16,803 nucleotides of DNA. It comes from Bacteroidota bacterium. Lineage in GTDB: Bacteria; Bacteroidota; Bacteroidia; Cytophagales; Cyclobacteriaceae. Location of the stretch: NCBI GenBank assembly GCA_003242315.1, contig QGUY01000060.1, positions 1-16,803 of the forward strand. The letters are read 5' to 3'. The notes below the pieces were generated by a model. The model searched no databases. It worked only from the letters and a program-made list of their open reading frames with translations, and had not been told where the DNA came from. Shown here in pieces: positions 1 through 7,073 of the stretch. The translations under genes were made by a program, and so were the position numbers. Each line of letters begins with the position of its first letter. Positions within the stretch are counted from its first letter, which is position 1.

Positions 1-1275
1 GTATACAGCATTGGGGTTCGTAATATCATCGAATGTGCCAGTCCCTGAAGTACTCCAGGTAACGCCCGTGGCCACACCGCCGAAGGTCGCCGCCATGGTG
101 GCTGTTTCTCCTTCGCATATGGTAAGGTCCGGTCCGGCATCTACGGTAGCAACAGCGTTGATGGTAATCGTTACGTTGTCGCTCATCGGTCCGCAAGGCC
201 CGAGGGGATCGTTAGTCGTCAGCGTCAGCACGACAGAACCCGCCGCGATATCACCGTCACCCGGTGTGTAAACGGCATTCAGGAGAGAAGCATTGTTGAA
301 CGTTCCATCACCTGCGGTTGTCCAGACGGCGCTCGTTGCAGAGCCTCCGATGGTACCCGCGAGGTTAGCCGAGGATCCAGCGCAAATAGTGATTGGCGCG
401 CCTGCATCAACGGAAGCGGATTGAAAGCGGGTGATCGTCACGTCGCTGAACGTCCCCGGGCAGGTGCCTCCAGCGTCGGTAATGGTCCAGCGAAACACGT
501 GGACACCTTCTGGAATATTGCCAACGGTGGTGGTTGGCGAGTTGGGGTTCTGAATCGCAATTGTACCCTGCGGCGTAACCATCGTCCACGTTCCTATTTC
601 ACCAACGCCAGGGTTATTGGCGGCAAGAACGGTATTGTCTGCGCAGATATTCTGATCCGGGCCCGCGTTGGCCTGCGTAATGACCGGCACAACCGCATCG
701 GTGCCGATAACACAGCCGTTCGCGTCGGTAATGTCTACGTGATAATTTCCTGCATCAAGGGTGGTTCGGTCTTCGGATGTCGCTCCATCAGACCAAAGAA
801 AGGAGTACGGTGCGGTACCCCCTGATACCGTAATATTAATAGTTCCGGTACCGGAGCCTATCGATGTGTCACAGTCAGGGTCAATTGCATCAACCGTCAC
901 AGCCAGCTGTGCGGGTTCCGTGATTTCAATTCCCCCGGGGCCATCGGATATCTGTAGCGCAGGGCATCCAGATTTAAAGGCGACAACCTGGAAAGATGAA
1001 GGGTAAACGTTCGTGTACGTTACGCTGTTCGGCGTTTGATTTTCCGTGACGGAGATGGTGACGAAACTTCCAAGGAAGTTGTCGAAGAGCTCAAAATTAT
1101 CGACATCGGTTGAGAGCGTGACCGTAATGGTTCCGTCGTTGAAGCCAAAACAGGTGACGTTCGTGTGGGATTGTGACACGACCGTCGGGCATTGCGCATA
1201 AGCGGGCTTCGCCACGCCCAGCGCGAGGGCAATCGCTAAACCGGATCCAAGGAGCTTAAAAAATAACCGGGTCAT
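1..1275 (-). CDS. SprB-repeat / Ig-like surface protein, N-terminal 425 residues (3' end outside window)
   Basis: The minus-strand frame is open from the ATG at 1275 to the left edge (425 codons, no stop). A signal peptide covers about residues 1-27 (hydrophobic core, AYA before QC). Residues 28-125 form a divergent SprB-like unit (NVTCFGFNDGTITVTL). Residues 126-190 form a typical SprB repeat with GGTAPYSFLWSDG and LDAGNYHVDITDANGC. At least three Ig/PKD-like repeats follow at about 204-285, 288-371 and 378 to the edge; the last two share the DAGxxxTIC opening and the NAVY motif. Such proteins in Bacteroidota are exported by T9SS, lie on the cell surface and serve gliding or adhesion; many end in a gliding-motility-associated C-terminal domain, which would lie outside this window. 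It starts 21 bp after the gene ending at 1297, so the two are probably co-transcribed. Class is confident; ligand and exact role are unknown. Confidence 0.9.
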   Translation of the reverse strand, partial: MTRLFFKLLGSGLAIALALGVAKPAYAQCPTVVSQSHTNVTCFGFNDGTITVTLSTDVDNFELFDNFLGSFVTISVTENQTPNSVTYTNVYPSSFQVVAFKSGCPALQISDGPGGIEITEPAQLAVTVDAIDPDCDTSIGSGTGTINITVSGGTAPYSFLWSDGATSEDRTTLDAGNYHVDITDANGCVIGTDAVVPVITQANAGPDQNICADNTVLAANNPGVGEIGTWTMVTPQGTIAIQNPNSPTTTVGNIPEGVHVFRWTITDAGGTCPGTFSDVTITRFQSASVDAGAPITICAGSSANLAGTIGGSATSAVWTTAGDGTFNNASLLNAVYTPGDGDIAAGSVVLTLTTNDPLGPCGPMSDNVTITINAVATVDAGPDLTICEGETATMAATFGGVATGVTWSTSGTGTFDDITNPNAVY

Positions 1276-1296
1276 GTAAAAATCTTATGTCAATAA

Positions 1297-1644
1297 TTAT
1301 TGGCCAATTTTAATTCCCGTAACCGAACCAAGGCTTCTGTATTCATCACATCCATCGCGCTTTACATAAATTGTGTAAAGTGATGGTTTAACATTCGTAA
1401 AAACTTCTGTCTCGCGTGCTGAAAGGCTCACGCGTTTCGATTGCACAGCCTTGCCCAGGTACAGATCGTGCAGCATCACATCCACAGTCTGGCTCCCCTG
1501 TTCAGACCGAAGCAAAACGGTGTAGCTGTCGGTCGACACCTGGTGGAACGTTACCTCAACAGCCGGTTCACACTGGGCGTTGCCTACCGCAGGAATCAAA
1601 CACAGAAGTAAGCCGAAAAGAATCAGGGGTTTGGAAAGCTGCAT
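1297..1644 (-). CDS. small secreted protein of unknown function, upstream partner of the SprB-repeat protein
   Basis: This 115-residue protein has a clear signal peptide: hydrophobic residues 6-20, then GNAQ, with cleavage probably after A23. The mature part is about 92 residues of alternating hydrophobic and polar residues, as expected for one small beta-sandwich, with two cysteines (C25 and C99) near its ends that could form a disulfide. I recognise no family. It is the first gene of a probable two-gene unit, with only 21 bp to the start of the large SprB-repeat protein, and a candidate Bacteroidota promoter lies about 80 bp upstream. A role as accessory or partner of the adhesin is inferred from position only. 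It has no C-terminal T9SS domain and ends a few residues after a beta-strand-like segment, so it is probably periplasmic or surface-associated by another route. Confidence 0.82.
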   Translation of the reverse strand: MQLSKPLILFGLLLCLIPAVGNAQCEPAVEVTFHQVSTDSYTVLLRSEQGSQTVDVMLHDLYLGKAVQSKRVSLSARETEVFTNVKPSLYTIYVKRDGCDEYRSLGSVTGIKIGQ

Positions 1645-1724
1645 TTCAAGTGAGAATTAAAAAGTATCCACAGGCTCAATTGAATTACCTTGTTAAAAAA
1701 TAAGTAACCTAAGGCTCCAAAAAT

Positions 1725-1755
1725 CAAAGATCAGGTATGGACCTCTTAGTTCAAA
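1725..1755 (-). promoter_or_regulatory. candidate Bacteroidota promoter for the secreted-protein / SprB unit
   Basis: On the minus strand, TTTG (1752-1755) is followed by a 19-base spacer and GATCTTTG (1725-1732), one mismatch from the Bacteroidota -7 consensus TAnnTTTG. The spacing matches the known -33/-7 architecture. Transcription would begin near 1718, giving a leader of about 75 bases before the ATG at 1644. The AT-rich context raises the chance of a coincidental match. Confidence 0.42.
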
Positions 1756-1824
1756 AAATTAAACATGCTTAAAAAATCAGTTCCCTATCCGAGTAATATT
1801 ACACCAAAAAAACGACTTTTTGCA

Positions 1825-2388
1825 CTAAAATTTGGGTTTTAATATCTCGCTCATCACAACCGCCTTCCGAAAACCCGACGGCGTTTTCAATTCTCTTACA
1901 TATTCCTGAAGCAGCCAATGCCTTTTCTTGCCCCGGGTCGTAGTCCCAAGGCTTGATTCAATACCCCGAAGCCCCGATTTGAGGGTCCCCAGCGAAGATT
2001 TAAGCTCAACTTCCCGCTTGGCGCGTTCGTATACTTGTAAGGTTTGGGCCTCCCGTTCCCTGTCGTAATCTACCCTTTCGAGGCTTTTTTCCTCTTCTTC
2101 CAACTCGTCGTCGTAGTCTACATACTCTTGTACCACGGGACTCTGAACAGGGGGTGGTGGTACTGGCTTGGGGGGCTGAGGCGGCTCTGCTCTACGCTTT
2201 TTTCCTTCGGTGATCTCGCGAAGGAGTTCCTCAAACGTCAATGGAGGCAGTTGTTCCGTCTCTTGCCCGGCGTCCGGGTCCTGACGTTTTGGCGTCGGCG
2301 GCTGTCGACGCTTGTCTTTCTGCATGGCCTTGCTGACCAGGTAGATGATCGCGACGATAACGTAAAGCCAGAACTGAAAGCTATCCAT
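1825..2388 (-). CDS. membrane-anchored proline-rich protein of unknown function
   Basis: I place the start at the ATG at 2388 (187 residues). The frame continues upstream to a GTG at 2553, but that extension would run across the smc promoter and has no protein-like character. Residues 4-20 (WLYVIVAIIYLVS core) form one membrane helix, followed by a basic stretch (KDKRRQ), which puts the rest in the cytoplasm. Residues 28-85 are low-complexity and rich in proline (PPQPPKPVPPPP), residues 88-115 are very acidic or charged, and the C-terminus (about 160-187) is a more ordered block with LLQEYVRELK and SGFRKAVVMSEILKPKF. From memory, that closing RKA...SEIL pattern recurs in conserved hypothetical proteins of Bacteroidota, but I cannot attach a function. 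It is divergent from smc with about 170 bp between the start codons. Confidence 0.8.
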   Translation of the reverse strand: MDSFQFWLYVIVAIIYLVSKAMQKDKRRQPPTPKRQDPDAGQETEQLPPLTFEELLREITEGKKRRAEPPQPPKPVPPPPVQSPVVQEYVDYDDELEEEEKSLERVDYDREREAQTLQVYERAKREVELKSSLGTLKSGLRGIESSLGTTTRGKKRHWLLQEYVRELKTPSGFRKAVVMSEILKPKF

Positions 2389-2394
2389 GCTTGA

Positions 2395-2423
2395 CAAAGC
2401 TATCAAAAAAATTTTATTCCAAT
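2395..2423 (-). promoter_or_regulatory. weak candidate promoter for the membrane-anchored proline-rich protein
   Basis: On the minus strand TAGCTTTG (2395-2402) matches TAnnTTTG exactly, with ATTG 17 bases upstream (2420-2423), shorter than the usual 19-21 spacing. Initiation would fall only one or two bases before the ATG at 2388, implying a nearly leaderless mRNA. It is equally possible that the true promoter lies elsewhere and this match is chance. Confidence 0.28.
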
Positions 2424-2472
2424 GATTACGAGGATGGGGCTTGCCAGACGACGGCAGGGCCGGATATTTTTC

Positions 2473-2504
2473 TTTGAATTGACCCAGGCAGTGATTTATC
2501 TTTG
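2473..2504 (+). promoter_or_regulatory. Bacteroidota-type promoter of smc
   Basis: TTTG (2473-2476), a 20-base spacer and TATCTTTG (2497-2504) give a full match to the Bacteroidota primary-sigma promoter (TTTG / TAnnTTTG). Transcription would start around 2510, leaving a leader of about 50 bases to the ATG at 2562. The position also decides the smc start: the longer in-frame TTG at 2502 lies inside the -7 element and cannot be in the transcript. Confidence 0.72.
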
Positions 2505-2561
2505 CCGACCCCTCATCCGTCACGAGCCGGGGTTGGTTTTTTACTACTACCACTACAGAGA

Positions 2562-5500
2562 ATGCAATTAGCCAAGCTGGAGATAAAGGGATTTAAGAGT
2601 TTCGCGGACAAGGTAGTGATCAATTTCGATGAGGGCATTACCGGAATCGTGGGACCGAACGGGTGCGGCAAATCCAACGTAGTCGACTCGATACGCTGGG
2701 TTCTTGGCGAGCAAAAAACCAGCGCGCTCCGCTCGGAAAAGATGGAAAACGTCATCTTTAACGGCACCAGCCAGCGTCCCGCACAGCAAATGGCTGAGGT
2801 GTCGCTGACGATCAACAACACCAAGAACATCCTCCCTACTGAATACTCTCAGGTCACAATCACACGCCGTCTGTATCGCTCCGGTGAAAGCGAGTACCTG
2901 CTCAACGGCGTAACCTGTCGCCTAAAGGACATCACAAACCTCTTTCTCGACACCGGTGTCGCCTCCAACAGCTACGCCATCATCGAACTTGGTATGGTGG
3001 ACGACCTGCTGAACGACAAGGACAATTCACGCAGAATGTTGTTCGAAGAGGCGGCCGGTATCTCAAAGTTCAAGAAGAGAAAGAAAGAAACCATGCGCAA
3101 GCTGGAGGATACCGATGCAGACCTCGAGCGCGTGGAAGACTTGCTCTTCGAGATCGAGAAGAACATGAAGAGCCTGGAAAAGCAGGCTAAACAGACAGAA
3201 ACGTATTACCGGTTAAAGGAAGAGTATAAACAGAAAAGCATTTTGCTCGCGCGCGTTGTGGTGCAGAAGCAGCGCGAGCGTTTTGATAACATCAGTGCGC
3301 GGATCGCGAGTGAAAACGACCAGAAGGTAGCGCTCAGCGCTGCTATTGCGGAAAAGGAGGCGGCAATCGAAAGCGCAAAGGCCGATCTTGTTCACCGCGA
3401 GAAAACGCTTTCGTCCCGGCAAAAGGCTATCAACGAGTTCGTCGGCCGGATTCGGCAATACGAAAACGAAAAGCAAATCCGCAACGAACGTCTGCGTTAC
3501 CTGGGTGACCGCGCGGCAAGTCTGCGCGAGCAGATCGAGCAGGATCGCAAGAGCAACGAAAGGGCAAAATTCAGCATTGAGAGTCTGGAGGCTGAGAAGG
3601 CCACTGCCCTGACGATCCTGGAAGAAATCGCCGAAAAGCGTAATATCCTCCAAAAGGAATACGAAGAACAAAAGCTGAAGACACAGCAACTTCAGCAGGA
3701 GGCGGATAGCATTCGTCAGCTTCAACGCGAGCGACAAGACGCCAGCTATGAGCTCAACAAAGCCGTAGAGATTCGCGAAATTCAAATTGCCTCTCTCAAG
3801 CAGGAACTTGAGAAGTCCACAAGCGACAGCAGCCAGCAAAACGCCAGCCTCGCAGAATTCGAGAAGAAGCTCGTAATCCTTGAAGAGGAGATGGCTCGCC
3901 ATACTGCTCGCATCGAGACACTCAAGAAGGAGGAGGAAGAGGTCCTGGCACGCATCGCCAACACGGAAAAGACCATCGAAGTCATTCGCGAAGAAATGAC
4001 GTCGACTGGCCGTAAGCTGGATGCGCGACAGAACGAATACAACCTGACCAAATCGCTTGTCGAGAATCTGGAAGGCTTTCCGGAAGCGATCAAATTCTTA
4101 AGGAAGAAGGTTAGCAAGAAAGCCCCTCTCCTTTCAGACATCGTTACCTGTCCGGAAGAGTACCGCATCGCCATCGAGAACTATCTCGAACCCTGGCTGA
4201 ACTATTACATCGTCGATCACGAATCAGAAGCCTACGAGGCGATCAATATCCTCAGCGATGCCTCGAAAGGTAAGGCACACTTCTTTATCCTGGACGCCTT
4301 TGACTCATTTGAGCCATCGAGCACGACGCTGTACGATAACGCATTCCCGGCAACGGAAATCATAGAATTCGATCCGAAGTATCGCAAGCTCATGGCGTAT
4401 ATCCTCGACCGGGTGTACGTTCATGAAGGCGACATTACGACGATACCCAAGGACGACGTCAATACCTTCATCACAAAGAGCGGTAAGGTCATCCGCAAGC
4501 GGTTCAGCATTTCCGGTGGATCTGTTGGACTCTTTGAAGGAAAGAAAATCGGTCGTGCGCGAAACCTTGAAAAGCTGGAAAAGGAAATCAAGACCCTTTC
4601 CGCCAAGCTTGAGGAAGTGAAGCAATCGCTTCTCGATCGTCAGCGCGATCTCGAAAAGCTTCGCAATAATGGGCTGAGAGCGCAGATCGAGGAGTTACAG
4701 AATACGATTCGCCAGATCACAGAAGAACACGTATCCGTTCGCACCAAGCGGGAACAGTTCTCGGAGATGCTCAGCAACGCCGACCTGCGTCGCGAAGACA
4801 TGCTTGAGAAGATCGACCTGCTGACGAACGAGCTACAGGAACTTCGTCCGAAAGCTGCGGCCGCTCAGCACGAATTGCAGGAGGCTGAAGCAAAACTCGC
4901 GGCAATCACGGACCGTCTGGCAAACGACAATGAACTCTTAAGTCATAAATCAGCCGCATTTAACGAGCAGAACATCCTGTATCACCAGCAGGAAAACCGC
5001 ATAAAGAGCATTACGCAGGAGATTTCCTACAAGCAGGAATCGATGGATCAAAGCGGTGCACGCATTGAAGCCAATGTGGAAGAACTTCGGAAGAACGAAG
5101 AAGAGACGCGCCAGATCATCGAGAGCACGCAGACGGGTGATGACACGCTCGTAGCGATGTATGCTGAGAAAGAGGAAATGGAAAAAGGCCTCAATGAGGC
5201 GGAGACGGCATACTACGAAGCACGCGGCAACATCGATACCCTTGAAAAAGAGATGCGTGAGATTCAGCATAGGCGTGAAAACATCGACACCGTGCTGATG
5301 CAGCTGCACAATGAGCTTAATGAAAACAAGCTTGAACTCAACTCCGTTAAGGAACGCCTGTCTGTTGAGTTTAAGGTTGACCTCGATACACTCCTCGAAC
5401 AAGCTCCGGCGGAAGGTGAAGAAACGATTGAGGCGGACGAAGAAAAATTGCGTGCCGAGGTAGCAAAGATGCGTGATCGCCTGGATAATATGGGCCCCAT

Positions 5501-6101
5501 CAACCCCATGGCGATGGAGGCTTACCAGGAGATCAAGGAGCGCAACGACTTTATCCTCTCGCAAAAGGAAGACCTCATGAAAGCGAAGGAATCGCTCATG
5601 AGTACAATCAGCGAGATCGAGACCGCGGCCAGCCAGACCTTCATGGATGCCTTCAACCAGGTGCGCGAACACTTCAAGAATGTGTTCCGCTCCCTGTTTA
5701 ATGAAGAGGACGACTGCGACATCCGTCTTGTCAATCCCGATGCACCACTCGACTCCGAGATCGATATCATCGCTAAGCCCAAAGGCAAGCGGCCACTCAC
5801 CATCAACCAGCTCAGCGGTGGTGAAAAAACGTTGACTGCCACAGCGCTGCTGTTTTCAATGTACCTGCTCAAGCCCGCGCCGTTCTGTATCTTCGATGAA
5901 GTGGACGCGCCGCTCGACGACGCCAACATCGACAAGTTCAACAACATCATCCGACACTTCAGCAAGGATTCCCAGTTCGTGATCGTTACGCACAACAAAC
6001 GCACAATGACGGCTACCGACGTGATTTATGGAATCACTATGGTGGAAAAGGGAATTTCAAGAGTAGTGCCTGTAGATTTGAGGCAGTTGGCTGAGGGGTG
6101 A
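2562..6101 (+). CDS. smc: chromosome segregation ATPase SMC
   Basis: SMC is the ABC-type ATPase of bacterial condensin, which with ScpA and ScpB extrudes DNA loops and keeps sister chromosomes apart. The 1179 residues match the usual bacterial length. Order: N-terminal head with Walker A GPNGCGKS at 31-38; coiled coil from about 165 to 500; hinge at about 505-660 (begins near LEGFPEAIKFL, ends near FSISGGSVGLF); returning coiled coil to about 1010; C-terminal head with signature LSGGEK at 1084-1089, Walker B FCIFDE with D1112 and catalytic E1113, D-loop APLDDAN, and switch histidine H1144. The start at 2562 begins MQLAKLEIKGFKSFADK, the standard SMC opening, about 50 bases after a good promoter. 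One oddity: where B. subtilis SMC has IISQG (Q-loop) this protein reads IIELG at 140-144, so the usual glutamine is leucine. scpA and scpB are not in view. The next gene is convergent. Confidence 0.98.
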   Translation: MQLAKLEIKGFKSFADKVVINFDEGITGIVGPNGCGKSNVVDSIRWVLGEQKTSALRSEKMENVIFNGTSQRPAQQMAEVSLTINNTKNILPTEYSQVTITRRLYRSGESEYLLNGVTCRLKDITNLFLDTGVASNSYAIIELGMVDDLLNDKDNSRRMLFEEAAGISKFKKRKKETMRKLEDTDADLERVEDLLFEIEKNMKSLEKQAKQTETYYRLKEEYKQKSILLARVVVQKQRERFDNISARIASENDQKVALSAAIAEKEAAIESAKADLVHREKTLSSRQKAINEFVGRIRQYENEKQIRNERLRYLGDRAASLREQIEQDRKSNERAKFSIESLEAEKATALTILEEIAEKRNILQKEYEEQKLKTQQLQQEADSIRQLQRERQDASYELNKAVEIREIQIASLKQELEKSTSDSSQQNASLAEFEKKLVILEEEMARHTARIETLKKEEEEVLARIANTEKTIEVIREEMTSTGRKLDARQNEYNLTKSLVENLEGFPEAIKFLRKKVSKKAPLLSDIVTCPEEYRIAIENYLEPWLNYYIVDHESEAYEAINILSDASKGKAHFFILDAFDSFEPSSTTLYDNAFPATEIIEFDPKYRKLMAYILDRVYVHEGDITTIPKDDVNTFITKSGKVIRKRFSISGGSVGLFEGKKIGRARNLEKLEKEIKTLSAKLEEVKQSLLDRQRDLEKLRNNGLRAQIEELQNTIRQITEEHVSVRTKREQFSEMLSNADLRREDMLEKIDLLTNELQELRPKAAAAQHELQEAEAKLAAITDRLANDNELLSHKSAAFNEQNILYHQQENRIKSITQEISYKQESMDQSGARIEANVEELRKNEEETRQIIESTQTGDDTLVAMYAEKEEMEKGLNEAETAYYEARGNIDTLEKEMREIQHRRENIDTVLMQLHNELNENKLELNSVKERLSVEFKVDLDTLLEQAPAEGEETIEADEEKLRAEVAKMRDRLDNMGPINPMAMEAYQEIKERNDFILSQKEDLMKAKESLMSTISEIETAASQTFMDAFNQVREHFKNVFRSLFNEEDDCDIRLVNPDAPLDSEIDIIAKPKGKRPLTINQLSGGEKTLTATALLFSMYLLKPAPFCIFDEVDAPLDDANIDKFNNIIRHFSKDSQFVIVTHNKRTMTATDVIYGITMVEKGISRVVPVDLRQLAEG

Positions 6102-6102
6102 T

Positions 6103-6220
6103 GTGTTGAAGTGTTGATGGAAGGACCCCACCACGCAAACACCCTTAATCGAGGTAACCATGTAAATTCAGGCACGCCATCGGATCAGCGCGCAACTTCA
6201 ACACTCCAACACTTCAGCAC
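6103..6220. repeat. octamer-repeat inverted pair filling the smc / yjbR-like convergent gap
   Basis: The gap between the two convergent stop codons is bounded by matching arms in opposite orientation. The left arm at 6103-6120 reads GTGTTGAAGTGTTGATGG. The right arm at 6193-6220 reads, on the minus strand, TGCTGAAG-TGTTGGAG-TGTTGAAG. Both are degenerate tandem copies of an 8-bp unit close to TGTTGAAG. The arms could pair across a loop of about 80 bases, at a spot where a bidirectional terminator would be expected. No run of T follows, so it is not a classical intrinsic terminator. Confidence 0.55.
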
Positions 6221-6535
6221 TTATTTCTTAAACACCTCTTTGTACGCTGTCTCCAACGCATCCAGCATCAACTCCCTCGGTATCTTCTTCAAATCAAACG
6301 TAGTCCATCCCTGTAGTCCCCATTTGTTGGGTACGGGGTACACTGCGGTCTTGTCGTATTTACAAAAGACCTTCTGATCCTTGGGACTCAGCTTAACATT
6401 CGCCATCGCCGTCGGCTCATGAAGACTCGCAAAGATGCGCTTACCCGTTACTTTGTAAGCTAATCTTTCAAAGTGTGGACCTTCCTCGGTTCCTGGGAAA
6501 GATAAAGCGAGTTCTTTGAATTCAGATATGGTCAT
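6221..6535 (-). CDS. MmcQ/YjbR family protein
   Basis: The 104-residue protein begins MTISEFKELALSFPGTEEGP and contains AYKVTGKRIFASL, MANVKLSPKD and a C-terminal NKWGLQGWTTFDLKKIPRE followed by a helix, the pattern of the small YjbR/MmcQ family (CyaY-like alpha/beta fold, about 105-120 residues). Family members are often described as DNA-binding or MmcQ-like, but no biochemical role is well established, so function stays open. I chose the ATG at 6535. The frame could begin at 6616, but the extra 27 residues do not fit the family and would translate a perfect palindrome (6567-6584). It is convergent with smc and stands alone on its strand; the region upstream is a repeat-filled gap, so it is probably transcribed by itself. 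No convincing TAnnTTTG promoter is visible ahead of it. Confidence 0.88.
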   Translation of the reverse strand: MTISEFKELALSFPGTEEGPHFERLAYKVTGKRIFASLHEPTAMANVKLSPKDQKVFCKYDKTAVYPVPNKWGLQGWTTFDLKKIPRELMLDALETAYKEVFKK

Positions 6536-6566
6536 GGCGTCACTATCAATACAATATAAGAACGTA

Positions 6567-6584
6567 GACGCACAGCCGTGCGTC
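6567..6584. repeat. short perfect palindrome upstream of the yjbR-like gene
   Basis: GACGCAC and GTGCGTC form a perfect 7-bp stem around a 4-base loop (AGCC). It lies 32 bp upstream of the ATG at 6535. The sequence resembles dispersed GACGCACGGCCGTGCGTC-type palindromes that, from memory, are common between genes in Bacteroidota. It could be a REP-like element or an operator; the sequence alone does not decide. Confidence 0.5.
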
Positions 6585-6620
6585 CAACGTAAACACCTAA
6601 ACACATTCTTTCCCACCGCC

Positions 6621-6803
6621 CTTTAATCCCCTAAAGGGACCCGCGCGCACTATCCCACGATGCACCTGCTATCTTTCCTTCTTAGCACAACCCTTTAGGT
6701 ACAGACAACATCAACGCATGAGCACATCAACACATCAACACATTCTTGGCCCTTCGACAGGCTCAGGGACCGTTGACCACTTCAAGTTGTGGGGATGGGT
6801 GAA
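6621..6803. repeat. direct repeat block, copy A
   Basis: Copy A pairs with copy B at 6886-7069. From 6651 to the end the two copies align without gaps over 153 bp and I count five substitutions; the first 30 bp are more diverged and hold a one-base length difference. Order of parts: a hairpin whose stem CCCTTTA (6619-6625) pairs with TAAAGGG (6632-6638); a stretch with CTATCTTTCC; a run of 8-bp units (6708-6743); a CCCTTCGACAGGCTCAGGG motif; and a shared tail ending GGGGATGGGTGAA. No coding potential is visible. Confidence 0.88.
6708..6743. repeat. 8-bp tandem units inside repeat copy A
   Basis: Reads as ACATCAAC, GCATGAGC, ACATCAAC, ACATCAAC and a partial ACAT, in strict 8-bp register. Read on the other strand the unit is GTTGATGT, the same family as the arms at 6103-6220 and 12819-12955. 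Confidence 0.75.
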
Positions 6804-6885
6804 AGAAGATCAACTTCAACACTATAACCGTAAAGCGGCCCAGGCCTGCTTCACGGCTACACATCAACACCTCCCCGCGCACACC

Positions 6886-7069
6886 CCTTAATCCCCTAAA
6901 GGGGCCCTACGCGCCTTATCCCACGATGAACCTGCTATCTTTCCTTCTTAGCACCACCCTTTAGGTACAGATAACATCAACACATGAGCACATCAACACA
7001 TCAACACATTCTTGGCCCTTCGACAGGCTCAGGAACCGTTGACCACTTCAAGTTGTGGGGATGGGTGAA
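6886..7069. repeat. direct repeat block, copy B
   Basis: This is the second copy of the block at 6621-6803, in the same orientation and shifted by 265-266 bp. The leading hairpin differs: CCCCTT now faces a TAAAGGGG arm, so the stem is kept at its GC base but carries a bulge. The copy ends five bases before the stop codon of the propeller gene (7074), so it forms the immediate 3' region of that transcript. Units at 6974-7011 repeat the 8-bp pattern. Confidence 0.88.
6974..7011. repeat. 8-bp tandem units inside repeat copy B
   Basis: Reads as ACATCAAC, ACATGAGC, ACATCAAC, ACATCAAC and a partial ACATTC. It matches copy A except that the second unit begins with A instead of G. Confidence 0.75.
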
Positions 7070-7073
7070 CACA

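Larger units (their letters stand above)
6536..7073. other. gene-free region with repeats
   Basis: This 538-bp stretch between two minus-strand genes has no open frame that looks like a protein in either direction. Apart from the palindrome near its left end it consists mainly of two direct copies of a 183-184 bp block (6621-6803 and 6886-7069), separated by about 80 bp. The separator contains a GC-rich hairpin, AGCGGCC at 6834-6840 pairing with GGCC(T)GCT at 6843-6850 (one bulged base). No transposase, target duplication or recognisable RNA gene is seen. Confidence 0.75.

Noticed and set aside
11..1006. Plus-strand open frames of 81-134 codons across the left edge
   Set aside because: They lie antisense to a continuous minus-strand frame of 425 codons with a signal peptide and clear SprB/Ig-like repeats; their own translations show no domain character.
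2389..2553. N-terminal extension of the proline-rich membrane protein to a GTG at 2553
   Set aside because: It would overlap the smc promoter and place 55 unstructured residues before an N-terminal membrane helix; the ATG at 2388 opens directly with the helix.
3213..5672. Long antisense frames inside smc (229 and 240 codons)
   Set aside because: Antisense frames of this kind arise from the Glu/Lys/Leu-rich codons of coiled coils. Their translations are leucine- and phenylalanine-rich without domain order or upstream signals.
6536..6616. Extended start of the yjbR-like gene at 6616
   Set aside because: The added 27 residues include the translated palindrome, and the family begins at the MTISEF position.
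6700..7011. CRISPR-like array in the repeat region
   Set aside because: The repeated unit is 8 bp, contiguous and without spacers; the larger 183-bp repeat occurs only twice. No cas gene is present.
6621..7069. Insertion sequence
   Set aside because: No transposase frame, no terminal inverted repeats bounding the blocks, and no target-site duplication could be seen. A non-autonomous element remains possible and is listed as a finding.
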